A stretch of 64,000 bases of DNA, from contig NZ_RIAS01000001.1 of NCBI RefSeq assembly GCF_003719335.1, positions 806,001 through 870,000 of the forward strand, written 5' to 3'. The notes below the pieces were generated by a model, which was not told the DNA's origin, ran no database searches, and saw only the letters and a program-made list of their open reading frames with translations. The position numbers and the translations under genes are program-made. This document shows, in pieces, positions 27,888-37,213 of this stretch. Origin of the DNA: Paenibacillus amylolyticus (GTDB lineage: Bacteria; Bacillota; Bacilli; Paenibacillales; Paenibacillaceae). How positions within the stretch are numbered: the first letter of the stretch is position 1; every line of letters begins with the position of its first letter.

Positions 27888-27892
27888 TATTT

Positions 27893-27940
27893 CCATAAAA
27901 AAAAACGTGCCGGTGAAATGGTTTCATCCGGACACGTTCT
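27893..27940 (-). terminator. Terminator of the hybrid kinase/BTAD regulator unit
   Basis: AACGTG / CACGTT outer arms and a CCGG-TGAAA / TTTCA-CCGG inner stem run into T9 on the minus strand. It lies 80 bases after the response regulator stop and directly upstream of the Pho box. Confidence 0.88.
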
Positions 27941-28016
27941 ATTCAACTATTGGATCGTATTATTGAATTCGTCTGATTGTATATAATGCTGTATTAGCAA
28001 GATTCCCCCTCACAAC

Positions 28017-29207
28017 TTAGACTTTAATTTGTTCATATAAATGTTTCGTTACCGCTGAAGGGGCGATGTGCAGTTCGCTCAGCCTCGCTTCCAGATCGCG
28101 ATAAATTCGCAGCACCTGATCATGCTTTCCCAAGGATAAGTAAGCTTTCATAGCGAACCGATAGGCTTCTTCCTCATAAGGCGAATGTACCATAGCCCGC
28201 TCGGCTGCCTCCGTTGCTTTCCTCCCATTCCCCAGCGCCAAATGCTTTTCCGACAGGTTCAGCAGCAGTTCTAGGACATTTCGCTCCAGCCTCTGACTAA
28301 GCTCATACACCCATGGATAATCTTCCTGCGCCAGAAGTTCGTCCTGATACAGGTACAAGGTCCGATCCATCTGCTCCAGCGGCACATGCCCCTCACGCTG
28401 CATACGCTGCAGAACATCCAGCACATCATAGATATCAGCACGGATTCTCTTTTTGTCTATGATATACTGTTCATTCTTATAACTGATCATCTGTTCCAAA
28501 CCCAGCTTCTTGAGGTTTTTACGCAGCAGGCTGACACAGGTATGCATATAAATTTTGGCCTTTTCATAACGCTCATTTGGCCACAAATGTTCTATAATCT
28601 GATCCCTGTGAACTTCGTTGGCGTCAGGGTCTTGCAAAAGAAGATAAGCAAACAGCTCCTTTTCCTTCGCTGTACGCCACATGACTGAATCACCACTCGT
28701 CGGCGTCACTCGCAATTTTCCGAACATCTGTACAAATAAGTAGTTTTCTTCCTCACGGTTGTCTGCATCTTGCCGATTCGCATCGCGTTCGGCTGAATCA
28801 ATCAAGGTTGTAGTCTGCTTCTGTTTCTGATTTCCATGCTCTTTCTCAGTTTCTCTTAAAATTCGTTCAATCGTGCGAGATAAACGTCCCATCTCGATCG
28901 GTTTAAGCAGATAGTCCAGTGCCTCATGTTCAAAAGCAGCAACAGCGTATTGATCATACGCGGTGACAAACACAATAACCGCATCCAGATCTACCTCATG
29001 AATGTTGGCTGCGAGCTCCAATCCACTCATGCCTGGCATCTCGATATCCACGAACCAGATGTCAGGACGTGCATTGTCCAGGGCCTTCAGGGCTTCGAAA
29101 CCATTCATCCAGCGGCCAGCTACATGAACCTCCCCTGTTTTGTCCAGGAACATCTCCAGCATATTTAGCGCATGCAGCTCATCGTCCACCAAATAGGCTT
29201 GTAACAT
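28017..29207 (-). CDS. Response regulator with winged helix and BTAD (SARP-like) output
   Basis: 396 residues. A receiver domain (residues 1-120: D8/D9, phospho-acceptor D54 in WFVDIEMPG, the switch Thr in VTAYD, Lys in LLKP) is joined by a polar linker (about 125-155) to an OmpR-type winged helix (TAKEKELFAYLLLQD). A bacterial transcriptional activation (BTAD) TPR domain follows (DIYDVLDVLQ ... EEEAYRFAMKAYLSLGKHDQ). This layout is typical of regulators that partner 7TMR-DISM kinases in Paenibacillus and Bacillus cereus relatives. It starts 17 bases after the hybrid kinase gene and should be its partner. Its targets are unknown; the neighbouring cohesin/dockerin genes are candidates by position only. 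Confidence 0.9.
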   Translation of the reverse strand: MLQAYLVDDELHALNMLEMFLDKTGEVHVAGRWMNGFEALKALDNARPDIWFVDIEMPGMSGLELAANIHEVDLDAVIVFVTAYDQYAVAAFEHEALDYLLKPIEMGRLSRTIERILRETEKEHGNQKQKQTTTLIDSAERDANRQDADNREEENYLFVQMFGKLRVTPTSGDSVMWRTAKEKELFAYLLLQDPDANEVHRDQIIEHLWPNERYEKAKIYMHTCVSLLRKNLKKLGLEQMISYKNEQYIIDKKRIRADIYDVLDVLQRMQREGHVPLEQMDRTLYLYQDELLAQEDYPWVYELSQRLERNVLELLLNLSEKHLALGNGRKATEAAERAMVHSPYEEEAYRFAMKAYLSLGKHDQVLRIYRDLEARLSELHIAPSAVTKHLYEQIKV

Positions 29208-29224
29208 AATCCTCCCTCCTTCTA

Positions 29225-32200
29225 TTATTGATAAGGAAATTCAATCCTGATTTTAGTGCCCTGACCAAGCTCGCTCTGAATCACAGGCCCTTGCCCGTTC
29301 AAGTGTTTCAGGCGCCTCTGCACATTTTGCAGGCCAATGCCTTGATCCGATTGGTTTCTGTTTAGAACAAGTGTAACCTGCTCTTGCGACATGCCTATAC
29401 CATCATCCTCTACTACAACCTGAACCTGCTCCTGATGTTTACGAATGGAGAGGGTCACTTTACCGCCATCAATTTTTTTGGATACACCATGACGAATGGC
29501 ATTCTCCACCAGCGGCTCAATCAGAAGCGGCATCACTTTGCAGAGATACAGCGTGCTGTCCACATCCAATTCCACCTGAAGACGTGAGCCAAAACGCTCC
29601 TGTTCAATCTCGACATAAGCTTGAATCAGCTCCATCTCCTGACGAAGTGGAATCAGCTCTTCTGTATTATCCAGATGAAACAAAATTCGCAGATAACGAC
29701 TGAAACTGCCAAGCAATTCTCCAGCTCTTGGTCCATCTGTAAAACACAGGGACATAATCGTTCCCAGAGCATTATATAAAAAATGCGGTTTGATCTGCGA
29801 ACGCAGAAAAGCCATCTCGTTATTCGCAGCCTGCTTCACAAGTTGCTTCATGCCTAGCAGCATATGGATACGAACCAGAATCTCCCCGGCATCCAATGGA
29901 CGCGTAATAAAATCATTACCGCCAGCCTGAATGCAGGCCTCAATGTCCGCTGGTGTACTCCGCGTGTTTATAAACAACACCGGTAGCTCGGCCTGGCTAA
30001 ACTCCATACGTATCTGTCTGCACATCTCATACCCTGTTATTTCAGGCAGCATGGCATCCAGAATCACCAGGTCTGGCTGTCTGCCGCCAGCCAGAACAGA
30101 GCGCACTTTGGTATGGTTGTCTGCAAAGCTCAGTTGAAATCCTTCCGCAGAAAGCAATGTATTTAGCTGTTCAAGGTCTACGAGATCAGATGTTGCAATG
30201 AATACGTGACCTGAATTCATGCTCTCCACTTTTTTTTCCTCTCCCATATATGTCTCTTCACCAACTGCTGCTTCTAATAGAATCATGTCAGCATCTGCAG
30301 CCGGCGGAAGCTCAAGGGTAATCCATGCTTTTTCTTCATTAATTGTGAGTTTTCCTCCCATTGCACTGACAATCTCGTATGCTGCTGACAATCCGGCAGC
30401 TGTTCGCTCTGCCTGTGCTGAAGTAGTATCCAGACCACCTGGACCCAGCCGAGAACCTGATCCCCTCTCTGCTTTCATATGCAGCGTAATTCGAATGACC
30501 ATTTGATCCCGTTCACTGGAAAAAATCAACTCTCCATTATAATACTGTCCCATCATGTGATAGACCAGGTTATACAACACTTGCAGCAATCGATTCTCAT
30601 CGGCTGTAATGTACCTTGCATCAGGCTCCATTCTTCGGACGATGATGATCTCCTTGCCGGACGCCAGAAACCCTAACACCTCTGTAACAAGCGAGAGACA
30701 TGAAACCAGATCAACGGTACCCAGTGAGATTTTCACTACACCATCCCTGAACCTTGACACATCGATGAGATCGTTAACCAGATTGGACATCCGATAAGCC
30801 GTATTCCGGATTAATTGAAGCTTGGACCTGACCTCCAGTTCATTCGTTCGTTTCATGGACATCGTCAAAAGAGAACGGGATAGATGAATAATGCTATGCA
30901 GCGGGGAGTTTAACTCATGTGAAGTCAGCAGCAAAAACTCATCCTTTGCCTTATCCGCCAGTTGAAGCTGGAGAGTCAGGCGCTGCATGGAGGCATACGC
31001 CTGCACATACTGATAGATCAGCAGCATTGCAAATGTGCCCAGGATCACGATGGTTGTACAGTTCAACAGTACCTGACTGACCGGATACCACGTTACGATG
31101 ATGCCTAGAACATAATTGACCAGCATGAGCCAGATGCAGACAATCAGCAACTGAGCCTCAGATCGGGTCCGTTTTTCATCACTTGTGCGAATATACTGAC
31201 GAAGAATGACAAAGAAAGCCACTGCATAGGAGCCTACATTAACGACATACATCACTTCCTGGATCGATGAATATACGCGGAATGGAGATATGGTGATCAA
31301 ACCGAGATACACAGTCAACATTCCACTGGGAATCTTCTTCCACTTTTTCCACCATACTCGATCATCTGGAACAAGTCTCCAGGTTATCAAGCTTGCAATG
31401 ATGGATAGGCCATACACAGCTATATATTTCAACTTGTAAACCAGTTCAAAAGAAAGTTCCGGCACCAGATGTAACAGCAAACGCTCACCGTTGGTTACCA
31501 CGGTCAAGGCAAAACCGATAAAGAACAATGCATACAGAAGTTGAATGCCATCCCGATGCAAACGCACATATAAATAGATGAATAATAAGCTGAAAATCCC
31601 CAAAATCCCAATGATCAGCAGCTCAAGCCCCGCTTGAATCATTGCCCTGTTCTCCATATAACGGCCTTGACCCAGATCAATCGAATTGTAGATTCCGCCG
31701 CTGCGAAAATCAAAATTAGCAGCTTGCAACACAATTTCGATCTCAGAACGATCCGGATGAAAATAGACCATGTACGGTTCATTCCTCGGGACATAGGAGG
31801 CAGCGGATTCTCCCGGGATGCCGGACCGATTCATTAATTTTCCATCAACGTACATTGCATCCGAGAAGCGAACATATCGTTTGGCGATGGCCATCATTTC
31901 TCCTTGAGGCACGTTTCGCACGAGCAAACGGTAGGTCCCATAACTTTTACCGTTCATTACCGATCCGTGACTGTTGCTTTTGTCGTCCCAATTCCCCGGA
32001 ACCTGCATCATGATCGGCTTTATATGTGCGAGATGAATCTGCTGGGGAGTAAGCAGTTGCTTCGGGTAGAACTCCCATTCTCCATCCAGCGGGATAACGG
32101 ACCTGTTTGTCCACTCCAGACCTGTCAAGTCCATCACGCCCTTTTTAGCCTCTGGCCTCTCCTGTTCAGATGTAGTTTGCCACACGACCACCAGTGCGAG

Positions 32201-32257
32201 CAACAAAGTCATGAATCCGATTCCTAACAAAAATCGATCCTTTCTGATGACCTTCAT
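29225..32257 (-). CDS. Hybrid 7TMR-DISM histidine kinase with two kinase modules around a receiver
   Basis: About 1010 residues from the ATG at 32257; a TTG at 32296 would add 13. In order: an N-terminal anchor helix; an extracellular jelly-roll DISM domain (about 35-210, ending IYNSIDLG); seven membrane helices (about 210-420); a HisKA helix with H448 (SHELNSPLHS); an ATPase region lacking clear N and G1 boxes (NLVYHMMGQ in place of NxxxNA); a receiver with D734 (LVILDAML); then a second, LytS-type kinase with H825 (IKPHFLYNALGT) and a complete ATPase (EPLVENAIRHG, DDGIGM, GIGLQNV). The first ATPase looks degenerate, so the C-terminal kinase probably does the work. Carbohydrate-like ligands are typical for DISM domains. 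Confidence 0.9.
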   Translation of the reverse strand: MKVIRKDRFLLGIGFMTLLLALVVVWQTTSEQERPEAKKGVMDLTGLEWTNRSVIPLDGEWEFYPKQLLTPQQIHLAHIKPIMMQVPGNWDDKSNSHGSVMNGKSYGTYRLLVRNVPQGEMMAIAKRYVRFSDAMYVDGKLMNRSGIPGESAASYVPRNEPYMVYFHPDRSEIEIVLQAANFDFRSGGIYNSIDLGQGRYMENRAMIQAGLELLIIGILGIFSLLFIYLYVRLHRDGIQLLYALFFIGFALTVVTNGERLLLHLVPELSFELVYKLKYIAVYGLSIIASLITWRLVPDDRVWWKKWKKIPSGMLTVYLGLITISPFRVYSSIQEVMYVVNVGSYAVAFFVILRQYIRTSDEKRTRSEAQLLIVCIWLMLVNYVLGIIVTWYPVSQVLLNCTTIVILGTFAMLLIYQYVQAYASMQRLTLQLQLADKAKDEFLLLTSHELNSPLHSIIHLSRSLLTMSMKRTNELEVRSKLQLIRNTAYRMSNLVNDLIDVSRFRDGVVKISLGTVDLVSCLSLVTEVLGFLASGKEIIIVRRMEPDARYITADENRLLQVLYNLVYHMMGQYYNGELIFSSERDQMVIRITLHMKAERGSGSRLGPGGLDTTSAQAERTAAGLSAAYEIVSAMGGKLTINEEKAWITLELPPAADADMILLEAAVGEETYMGEEKKVESMNSGHVFIATSDLVDLEQLNTLLSAEGFQLSFADNHTKVRSVLAGGRQPDLVILDAMLPEITGYEMCRQIRMEFSQAELPVLFINTRSTPADIEACIQAGGNDFITRPLDAGEILVRIHMLLGMKQLVKQAANNEMAFLRSQIKPHFLYNALGTIMSLCFTDGPRAGELLGSFSRYLRILFHLDNTEELIPLRQEMELIQAYVEIEQERFGSRLQVELDVDSTLYLCKVMPLLIEPLVENAIRHGVSKKIDGGKVTLSIRKHQEQVQVVVEDDGIGMSQEQVTLVLNRNQSDQGIGLQNVQRRLKHLNGQGPVIQSELGQGTKIRIEFPYQ

Positions 32258-32364
32258 CTCTCTTTCTTCAGTAACATCTATCTTTACCGATAGCAATCTA
32301 GCGTTATTTTCGCACTCATACCTGAAACTGTCTATGCTTATTCAGATAATCTGCATACAAGATG

Positions 32365-32390
32365 GAAAAAAGGCATCCGAGGATGCCTTC
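32365..32390 (-). terminator. Terminator of the dockerin/cohesin operon
   Basis: AAGGCATCC pairs with GGATGCCTT across a two-base loop and is followed by T6 on the minus strand. It lies 85 bases past the SLH gene stop. Confidence 0.88.
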
Positions 32391-32473
32391 GCAAATGCCT
32401 TCCGTAATACCATCTGCCCTAATAGAATGATCTACCATGGATGAACAGACTGAGAGAGTCAGCAAACTTCGTG

Positions 32474-34876
32474 CTAATTTTGGGATGCAGCCTGGATTGC
32501 TCCATACGCCCAGTGACTTACAGGGACATCCTTCCACATAGGAGAATTATCACCATCAGATTTAATGTTTAACAAACGATTCAACATGGTCACAGCTTCT
32601 GCCCGTGTAACGGCATCTTCTGGACGGAACTTGCCTTGCCCAGACACAGTCATAATACCGGAGGCTACTACGTGCTGAACCGCCTCTTTCGCCCAATGTT
32701 GTGTAATGTCAGAAGCATCGATTGCACCGTCAGTTTGTGTAGCATCGGTCATCGCAGTAGCTGGCGACTCCTGTTTTTTCAGAACCCGATCAATAATTAC
32801 AGCCATCTCAGCCCGTGTAATGGAACGTCCCGGCATGAAAATGCCGTTCGCATTGCCATTCATCAATCCTGCATGTGAAACCTTTGTGATGGCATCGCGA
32901 GCCCAGCTGGCAGCAGGCACATCCTTATAAGTAATAGCGGGTATTTGCCCACTGTTGTCAGATAGGAGTGCACGAGATATAAGGGCAGCCATTTCAGCAC
33001 GTTGCACAGTCTGATTGGGTCTGAACATGCCGTCCGCATACCCTTGAATATAAGAGGCTCCTTTGGAATCATTAATATGAACAATGGAAAATGTGCTGAA
33101 CTTGGTAACTTCAAACTCAATCCCCGATTGGTCTGTTCCATTAAACTTGACGATTTTCCCTTTAACAAGTTCTTTGGTTCCATCACTATGTTCAATAAAT
33201 ACCTGCAGCTTGTCCAGTTCTTTCGGTGTCAGATTCGGTTCTGTGATTGGCAGTACAACCGTCACCGGACGATTGCTCATATTGGTTTCTATCGTCATTG
33301 GACGACCTGCCAAGCGAAAGTCCGCTGTATTCGCCGATGAGTGAGCTAACAATGGATCGTTCTGGATTCGTTGCTTCACCATTTCACGCTCTGTGGCATC
33401 TTTGATCGGCACAAGGTGAAAGAATACATCCGATCCCAGTCCCTGTAAAGAACTCGCCGGAAGTTGCAATGAAGCATTAACCGTTTCGATATACAGATTC
33501 ATCTTCTCATTGGCCATCAGCGAGGTAGACTCAGCCGGAAGTTTCACGTTCAGTTCGGATACCTCATCCTTTACGTCCGGAATCAGGATTCGGGCGATGT
33601 TTGAAGCCGCCTGCTTCAAACTCTGAATTGCTTTTGAGGTCTGTTCAGCCGTCAGGTTCACCTCATCCTTTTTGCGTCCATCTGTACCAGTTGTTCTTTC
33701 AATAGTCGTTGCCGATACAATGGCACCCACATTCCGTTCGTTCGTCACATTCACCGTAATCTTCTCGGAAGTGCTTGCAGACGGTATTGTTGTTGGCGTT
33801 GCAGAGCCAGAGGACGAAGTCCCCGAATTGGATGAACCTGGATTTGATGGCGTTGTTGGCGTTGTTGGCGTAACCGGAGCGCTAAGGACTGTAATACTGC
33901 CCGGTACAAACTGCTTGTTCATTTCAATCGCATCGACATCCGTCACCGTAAAGTGTTCAGGTACAGTTGCATCAATGGTCTGCACCGGATATTCTCCTGC
34001 CACAGCACCAGAGGCAATTGTGAATTCAATTTTAAACAGTGTCTGTGGGATCTCTGATGCTGGAATAGGATTAAGCCCGCCATCCGCATCACTCCAGCCC
34101 ACGATGAGCGATCCTGTTTCATTGTTCACGTTGTACTGTACTCCTGATCTGTTTCCCGTAACATTTGTCACCCTGAGGACAGCCGGATTGAACTTTAAGT
34201 GTACCCCGTAAGAGCCAATCGGCTGATCCAGCGACACGGTATCAACGGATTGCGTTACCTTCTCACCTGCTTTTCCCTTTACAGATCCGATGTAGACAAC
34301 CGCTTTCCCAACCGGTTTTTCATCTGCCTTCACTGTAACTTTCCCGTTTTCTCCCGTCACCGGAAGCGGATCACCGTCCTGAAACCATGTGCTTTCACCG
34401 AGGTTCACTGAACTTTCCCCGACGACTGTTGTATTCTCCTTGATTTTGAAATGAAGGGAGTACAGTGCTCCAGGTTCATCAATGTGTCTTTGCGTCGTCA
34501 TCGTAATCCGAATGACACCAGAAGTGGATGTATTTTTGGTCAGGCCGACTCCCTGATATTTGGCATACGCCTGGTTGTTTACGACCTCATCCTCATTCAC
34601 CAGTTCAAGCACTGCCGGGTCATAGGTAAAGGACAGTTCAGATTGATAAAAAGAAAAATTTGTACCTTTTGAATCATAGGATATAGGCACTTCAATGCTG
34701 TCTCCCTTTTTTCCGGATACTTCTCCGATATGAATAACAGCATCTATACTGGCGTCTGCCGGAGGAAGCCACGAAAAAATCATGGAAACCATAAGCAGCA
34801 TAGCCAGAAGCGACTTCATTGAACGTTTGTATTTTGCTGAAAAAAGATACCCTTTATTGTTTTGCAAAGTATTCAC
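32474..34876 (-). CDS. SLH-anchored surface scaffold with two cohesin-like domains
   Basis: 800 residues. After a signal peptide (SLLAMLLMVSMIFSWLPPAD) come two type I cohesin-like domains: about 45-190 (IHIGEVSGKKGDSIEVPISY, FTYDPAVLELV) and about 195-330 (VVYIGSVKGKAGEKVTQSV, LKFNPAVLRVTNV). Both show the nine-strand pattern with the 'YDPxVL' turn. A Thr/Pro/Ser linker (TPTTPTTPSNPGSSNSGTSS) leads to a beta domain of unknown type (about 370-590). Then come SLH repeats (GYADGMFRPNQTVQRAEMAA, AGLMNGNANGIFMPGRSITR, GKFRPEDAVTRAEAVTML), a set that opens mid-repeat and ends with the half repeat VSHWAYGAIQAASQN. It is displayed on the cell wall. The upstream gene, 13 bases away, encodes a dockerin protein, its likely partner. 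Confidence 0.88.
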   Translation of the reverse strand: MNTLQNNKGYLFSAKYKRSMKSLLAMLLMVSMIFSWLPPADASIDAVIHIGEVSGKKGDSIEVPISYDSKGTNFSFYQSELSFTYDPAVLELVNEDEVVNNQAYAKYQGVGLTKNTSTSGVIRITMTTQRHIDEPGALYSLHFKIKENTTVVGESSVNLGESTWFQDGDPLPVTGENGKVTVKADEKPVGKAVVYIGSVKGKAGEKVTQSVDTVSLDQPIGSYGVHLKFNPAVLRVTNVTGNRSGVQYNVNNETGSLIVGWSDADGGLNPIPASEIPQTLFKIEFTIASGAVAGEYPVQTIDATVPEHFTVTDVDAIEMNKQFVPGSITVLSAPVTPTTPTTPSNPGSSNSGTSSSGSATPTTIPSASTSEKITVNVTNERNVGAIVSATTIERTTGTDGRKKDEVNLTAEQTSKAIQSLKQAASNIARILIPDVKDEVSELNVKLPAESTSLMANEKMNLYIETVNASLQLPASSLQGLGSDVFFHLVPIKDATEREMVKQRIQNDPLLAHSSANTADFRLAGRPMTIETNMSNRPVTVVLPITEPNLTPKELDKLQVFIEHSDGTKELVKGKIVKFNGTDQSGIEFEVTKFSTFSIVHINDSKGASYIQGYADGMFRPNQTVQRAEMAALISRALLSDNSGQIPAITYKDVPAASWARDAITKVSHAGLMNGNANGIFMPGRSITRAEMAVIIDRVLKKQESPATAMTDATQTDGAIDASDITQHWAKEAVQHVVASGIMTVSGQGKFRPEDAVTRAEAVTMLNRLLNIKSDGDNSPMWKDVPVSHWAYGAIQAASQN

Positions 34877-34889
34877 TCCTTCCCAGGTT

Positions 34890-36380
34890 CTATGATTTGA
34901 TTCCCAAGTAAATGCCCATAATTAGGGCTGAATCTTCAGCATCAAGCACACCGTCATCGTTCATGTCCAATGCTTCAATCTGACTTGGGGGTAAAGTAAT
35001 TAAACCTTTGATATATTTATTGACTAACAAGGCATCTGCCGGAGTAATCACACCATCCCCGTTCGCATCTCCTTTAATTCGAAGAGCAATCGTTACATCC
35101 GCGCTACTTGAGAAAACAGATCCATTCTTGGCTTGCCAGCTAAAAGATGTCTTCATCCCCGTGTAAACCGAAGAAGGAATAAAGCTCAACCTCTCTAGTT
35201 CCGTAACAGGAATAACCTGATCCTTCACAACGTCCGTATCATTCAACTGTAACTTACCGCTGTCAGGCAAAGATATGATGCGAATATCTGTCATAGGCTG
35301 ATTCTCCGGATCGGCATAATTACTAACAAAATCCGTAGCGCTAAAAACCAATGGAGCCCCTTGTTTAATCGTTTTGGAAAATGGACTAGTAACAGGCTTG
35401 GGGGTAGTAATTTCTATAAGACTTAAAAGCCGATTATAGGTTCCATCCGAATTGAAAATAACTACCCTATTCCTCACTGTATCAGCCATATATACTTCTC
35501 CGCCTGGGCCAACTGCAATTGAATTGCTAATATCTATAGGGTAATTGTCACTTGAACTCAACCATGGGCTCAGTACAGGCCGATTATAATAAGAGACTCC
35601 TTCATAGCTTGTTCGCATGATCTGATTACGGTTCACAACATATAACAACTTCTTATCCGGGTCTATTGCCAAATCTCCGTAATCATCAGATGAGTTGAAT
35701 GCATTGGTTAAGTTGTTAAGAACTAATCCCGTTGTTTGTGTATACCACAACTCATTGTTATCTCCTAATATGACATTTGAGTTTTCTGAATATCCTCCGC
35801 CCGATGATCCGTACCCCGAACTATCCAATCTGATTGTCGCCAGGGTGATCATTTTTTGTTGAGCATTCATAAACACGACATATGTGCTGTAGAACATGGC
35901 CAACTGCTCACTATTGTTCTTTGTGAATAGAACCATACTTTTAATATAGGGTTGTTTATTTTCATCTGTACCAGCAGTTAATGAGAACTTACTCATAATG
36001 TCTATAGGTGGCGCATGCTCAGTTCCGTCAGGATTAAAAATATGTACCTTGGCTTCCGCACCTGATTCAGCAGCGTAAATCAGCCCATTACTCCCCATTG
36101 TCGCCGCTGTCAAATGTGGGACTTCCATAGTCGCAAGCACTCTTCCTTCGGTTGTTGCCCGGATAACACGATTATTGCCGCTATCTGCGATGAGCATCTC
36201 CGTTTCACCAGCATCCATCTTAAAAAACTGAATGTCTTTAGGTTGATTTAATGTGACAGGAACTACGGCAGCCATGGCAGTGGATGATGAAAAAATCACA
36301 CTGGCAAGCAAGGTCATGACAAGCACCAGAAGTTTCCATCTCCCTTTTATCTGAGAACCTTTACCAATCTGTAGACTCAA
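34890..36380 (-). CDS. Exported NHL-type beta-propeller protein with a C-terminal type I dockerin
   Basis: 496 residues. A signal peptide (LVLVMTLLASVIFSSSTAMA) is followed by an NHL/SMP-30-like propeller (about 45-330: MLIADSGNNRVIRATTEGRV, VYMADTVRNRVVIFNSDGTY), a cadherin-like 'Tandem-95' domain (about 340-435) and a dockerin (434-496). The dockerin has the two calcium-binding loops, GDANGDGVITPADALLVNKY and LDMNDDGVLDAEDSALIMGI, each with the D-x-N-x-D-G pattern and the Asp at position 12. The recognition positions 10 and 11 read P/A in the first loop and A/E in the second. It is the first gene of a two-gene operon with the cohesin scaffold. No catalytic domain is visible, so it is not a classical cellulosomal enzyme. 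Confidence 0.88.
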   Translation of the reverse strand: MSLQIGKGSQIKGRWKLLVLVMTLLASVIFSSSTAMAAVVPVTLNQPKDIQFFKMDAGETEMLIADSGNNRVIRATTEGRVLATMEVPHLTAATMGSNGLIYAAESGAEAKVHIFNPDGTEHAPPIDIMSKFSLTAGTDENKQPYIKSMVLFTKNNSEQLAMFYSTYVVFMNAQQKMITLATIRLDSSGYGSSGGGYSENSNVILGDNNELWYTQTTGLVLNNLTNAFNSSDDYGDLAIDPDKKLLYVVNRNQIMRTSYEGVSYYNRPVLSPWLSSSDNYPIDISNSIAVGPGGEVYMADTVRNRVVIFNSDGTYNRLLSLIEITTPKPVTSPFSKTIKQGAPLVFSATDFVSNYADPENQPMTDIRIISLPDSGKLQLNDTDVVKDQVIPVTELERLSFIPSSVYTGMKTSFSWQAKNGSVFSSSADVTIALRIKGDANGDGVITPADALLVNKYIKGLITLPPSQIEALDMNDDGVLDAEDSALIMGIYLGIKS

Positions 36381-36492
36381 AATGTCTCCTCCTTAATCTG
36401 TACTTCCATACCGTTTTAATAATACAAGGGCGCTCTTAACATTCACTGAACATGACGCGCATTATCCTGAAATAAAATACAAAACGACTGAA

Positions 36493-37090
36493 TCAAATGA
36501 ATTTCTTCGACTTGGCAAACCGTGACTCCACATCCAGTTCGGATACAGGTGCCAGCACTTCCTGAGCCACAACATGGTTGTAACCGATGGCCTTCAGATT
36601 GTTCGGAAAACCACTCAGATCAATGACACCTGCTCCCGGATAAAGCCGTTCGCCATCCTTCAATTCCTCAATGGGCAGATCATGCGCGTCCGAGCCGTAT
36701 AACGTAAGCATCCAGAATATCAGCACAAAGTCTTAGTCGTTTGGTCGCTACAGCCATAAATGTAGCAGCAGGATAATCCGTAGAGGGCAGAATGTAGGTA
36801 CAGCACTTGTCTACATTCAGTGCGGCAGATGCTTCGGCCATCGATACCAGGTTCGGCAGCCCCTCTCCGAATTGTTCATCGGCTGAACGCCATTCCACTG
36901 GAAAATCCGCTGAGCCAATGATAACTTGATTGCTTTCCAGCAAATGCTGCGCTTGTTCTATGCCATACGTCTGTACGAATGAGAGCGGATTCAAATCAAC
37001 TGCCCCAAAACCATACCTGGATGCATACGTAGTATATTGTTCATCTGACTCCAGCTTGCCAAGTCCTGCCTTGGTCAATTCCTTAATCAT
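36493..37090 (-). pseudogene. Sugar phosphate isomerase/epimerase gene with internal deletion
   Basis: The gene starts at ATG 37090, with GAAGGGCGAAGGG upstream, and reads as a xylose-isomerase-like TIM barrel (RYGFGAVDLNPLSFVQTYGI, SADFPVEWR, KRLRLCADILDAYVIRLGR). It then stops near 36680. The continuation in another frame (SDAHDLPIEELKDGERLYPG, GVIDLSGFPNNLKAIGYNHV) is the C-terminal part of the same family. About 70-80 family residues carrying the central metal ligands are missing at the junction near 36683-36692. The deletion removes active-site residues, so the product cannot be a working isomerase. Confidence 0.75.
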
Positions 37091-37175
37091 CCCTTCGCCC
37101 TTCACGTGCTTATTCCATATATACGAAATGCCAGTTGAAAAAAAACTCTGGATCATATAATATGAAAAACAATTA

Positions 37176-37193
37176 GTTCTATAATTATAGAAC
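37176..37193. promoter_or_regulatory. Perfect 18-bp palindrome upstream of the ArsR-type gene
   Basis: GTTCTATAATTATAGAAC is a perfect palindrome. It contains a TATAAT-like -10 on each strand and lies 20 bases before the ArsR-type start. It is the likely binding site of that regulator, which should repress itself and the MFS gene after it. Confidence 0.65.
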
Positions 37194-37213
37194 AAATAGG
37201 AGGTTCTGCATTT

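Noticed and set aside
33840..33870. Repeated GTTGTTGGC units as a tandem repeat of interest
   Set aside because: They encode the Thr/Pro linker of the cohesin scaffold and need no other explanation.
33672..34211. A 179-codon plus-strand frame over the cohesin scaffold
   Set aside because: It is antisense to the repeat-rich surface gene and shows no ribosome site or family features.
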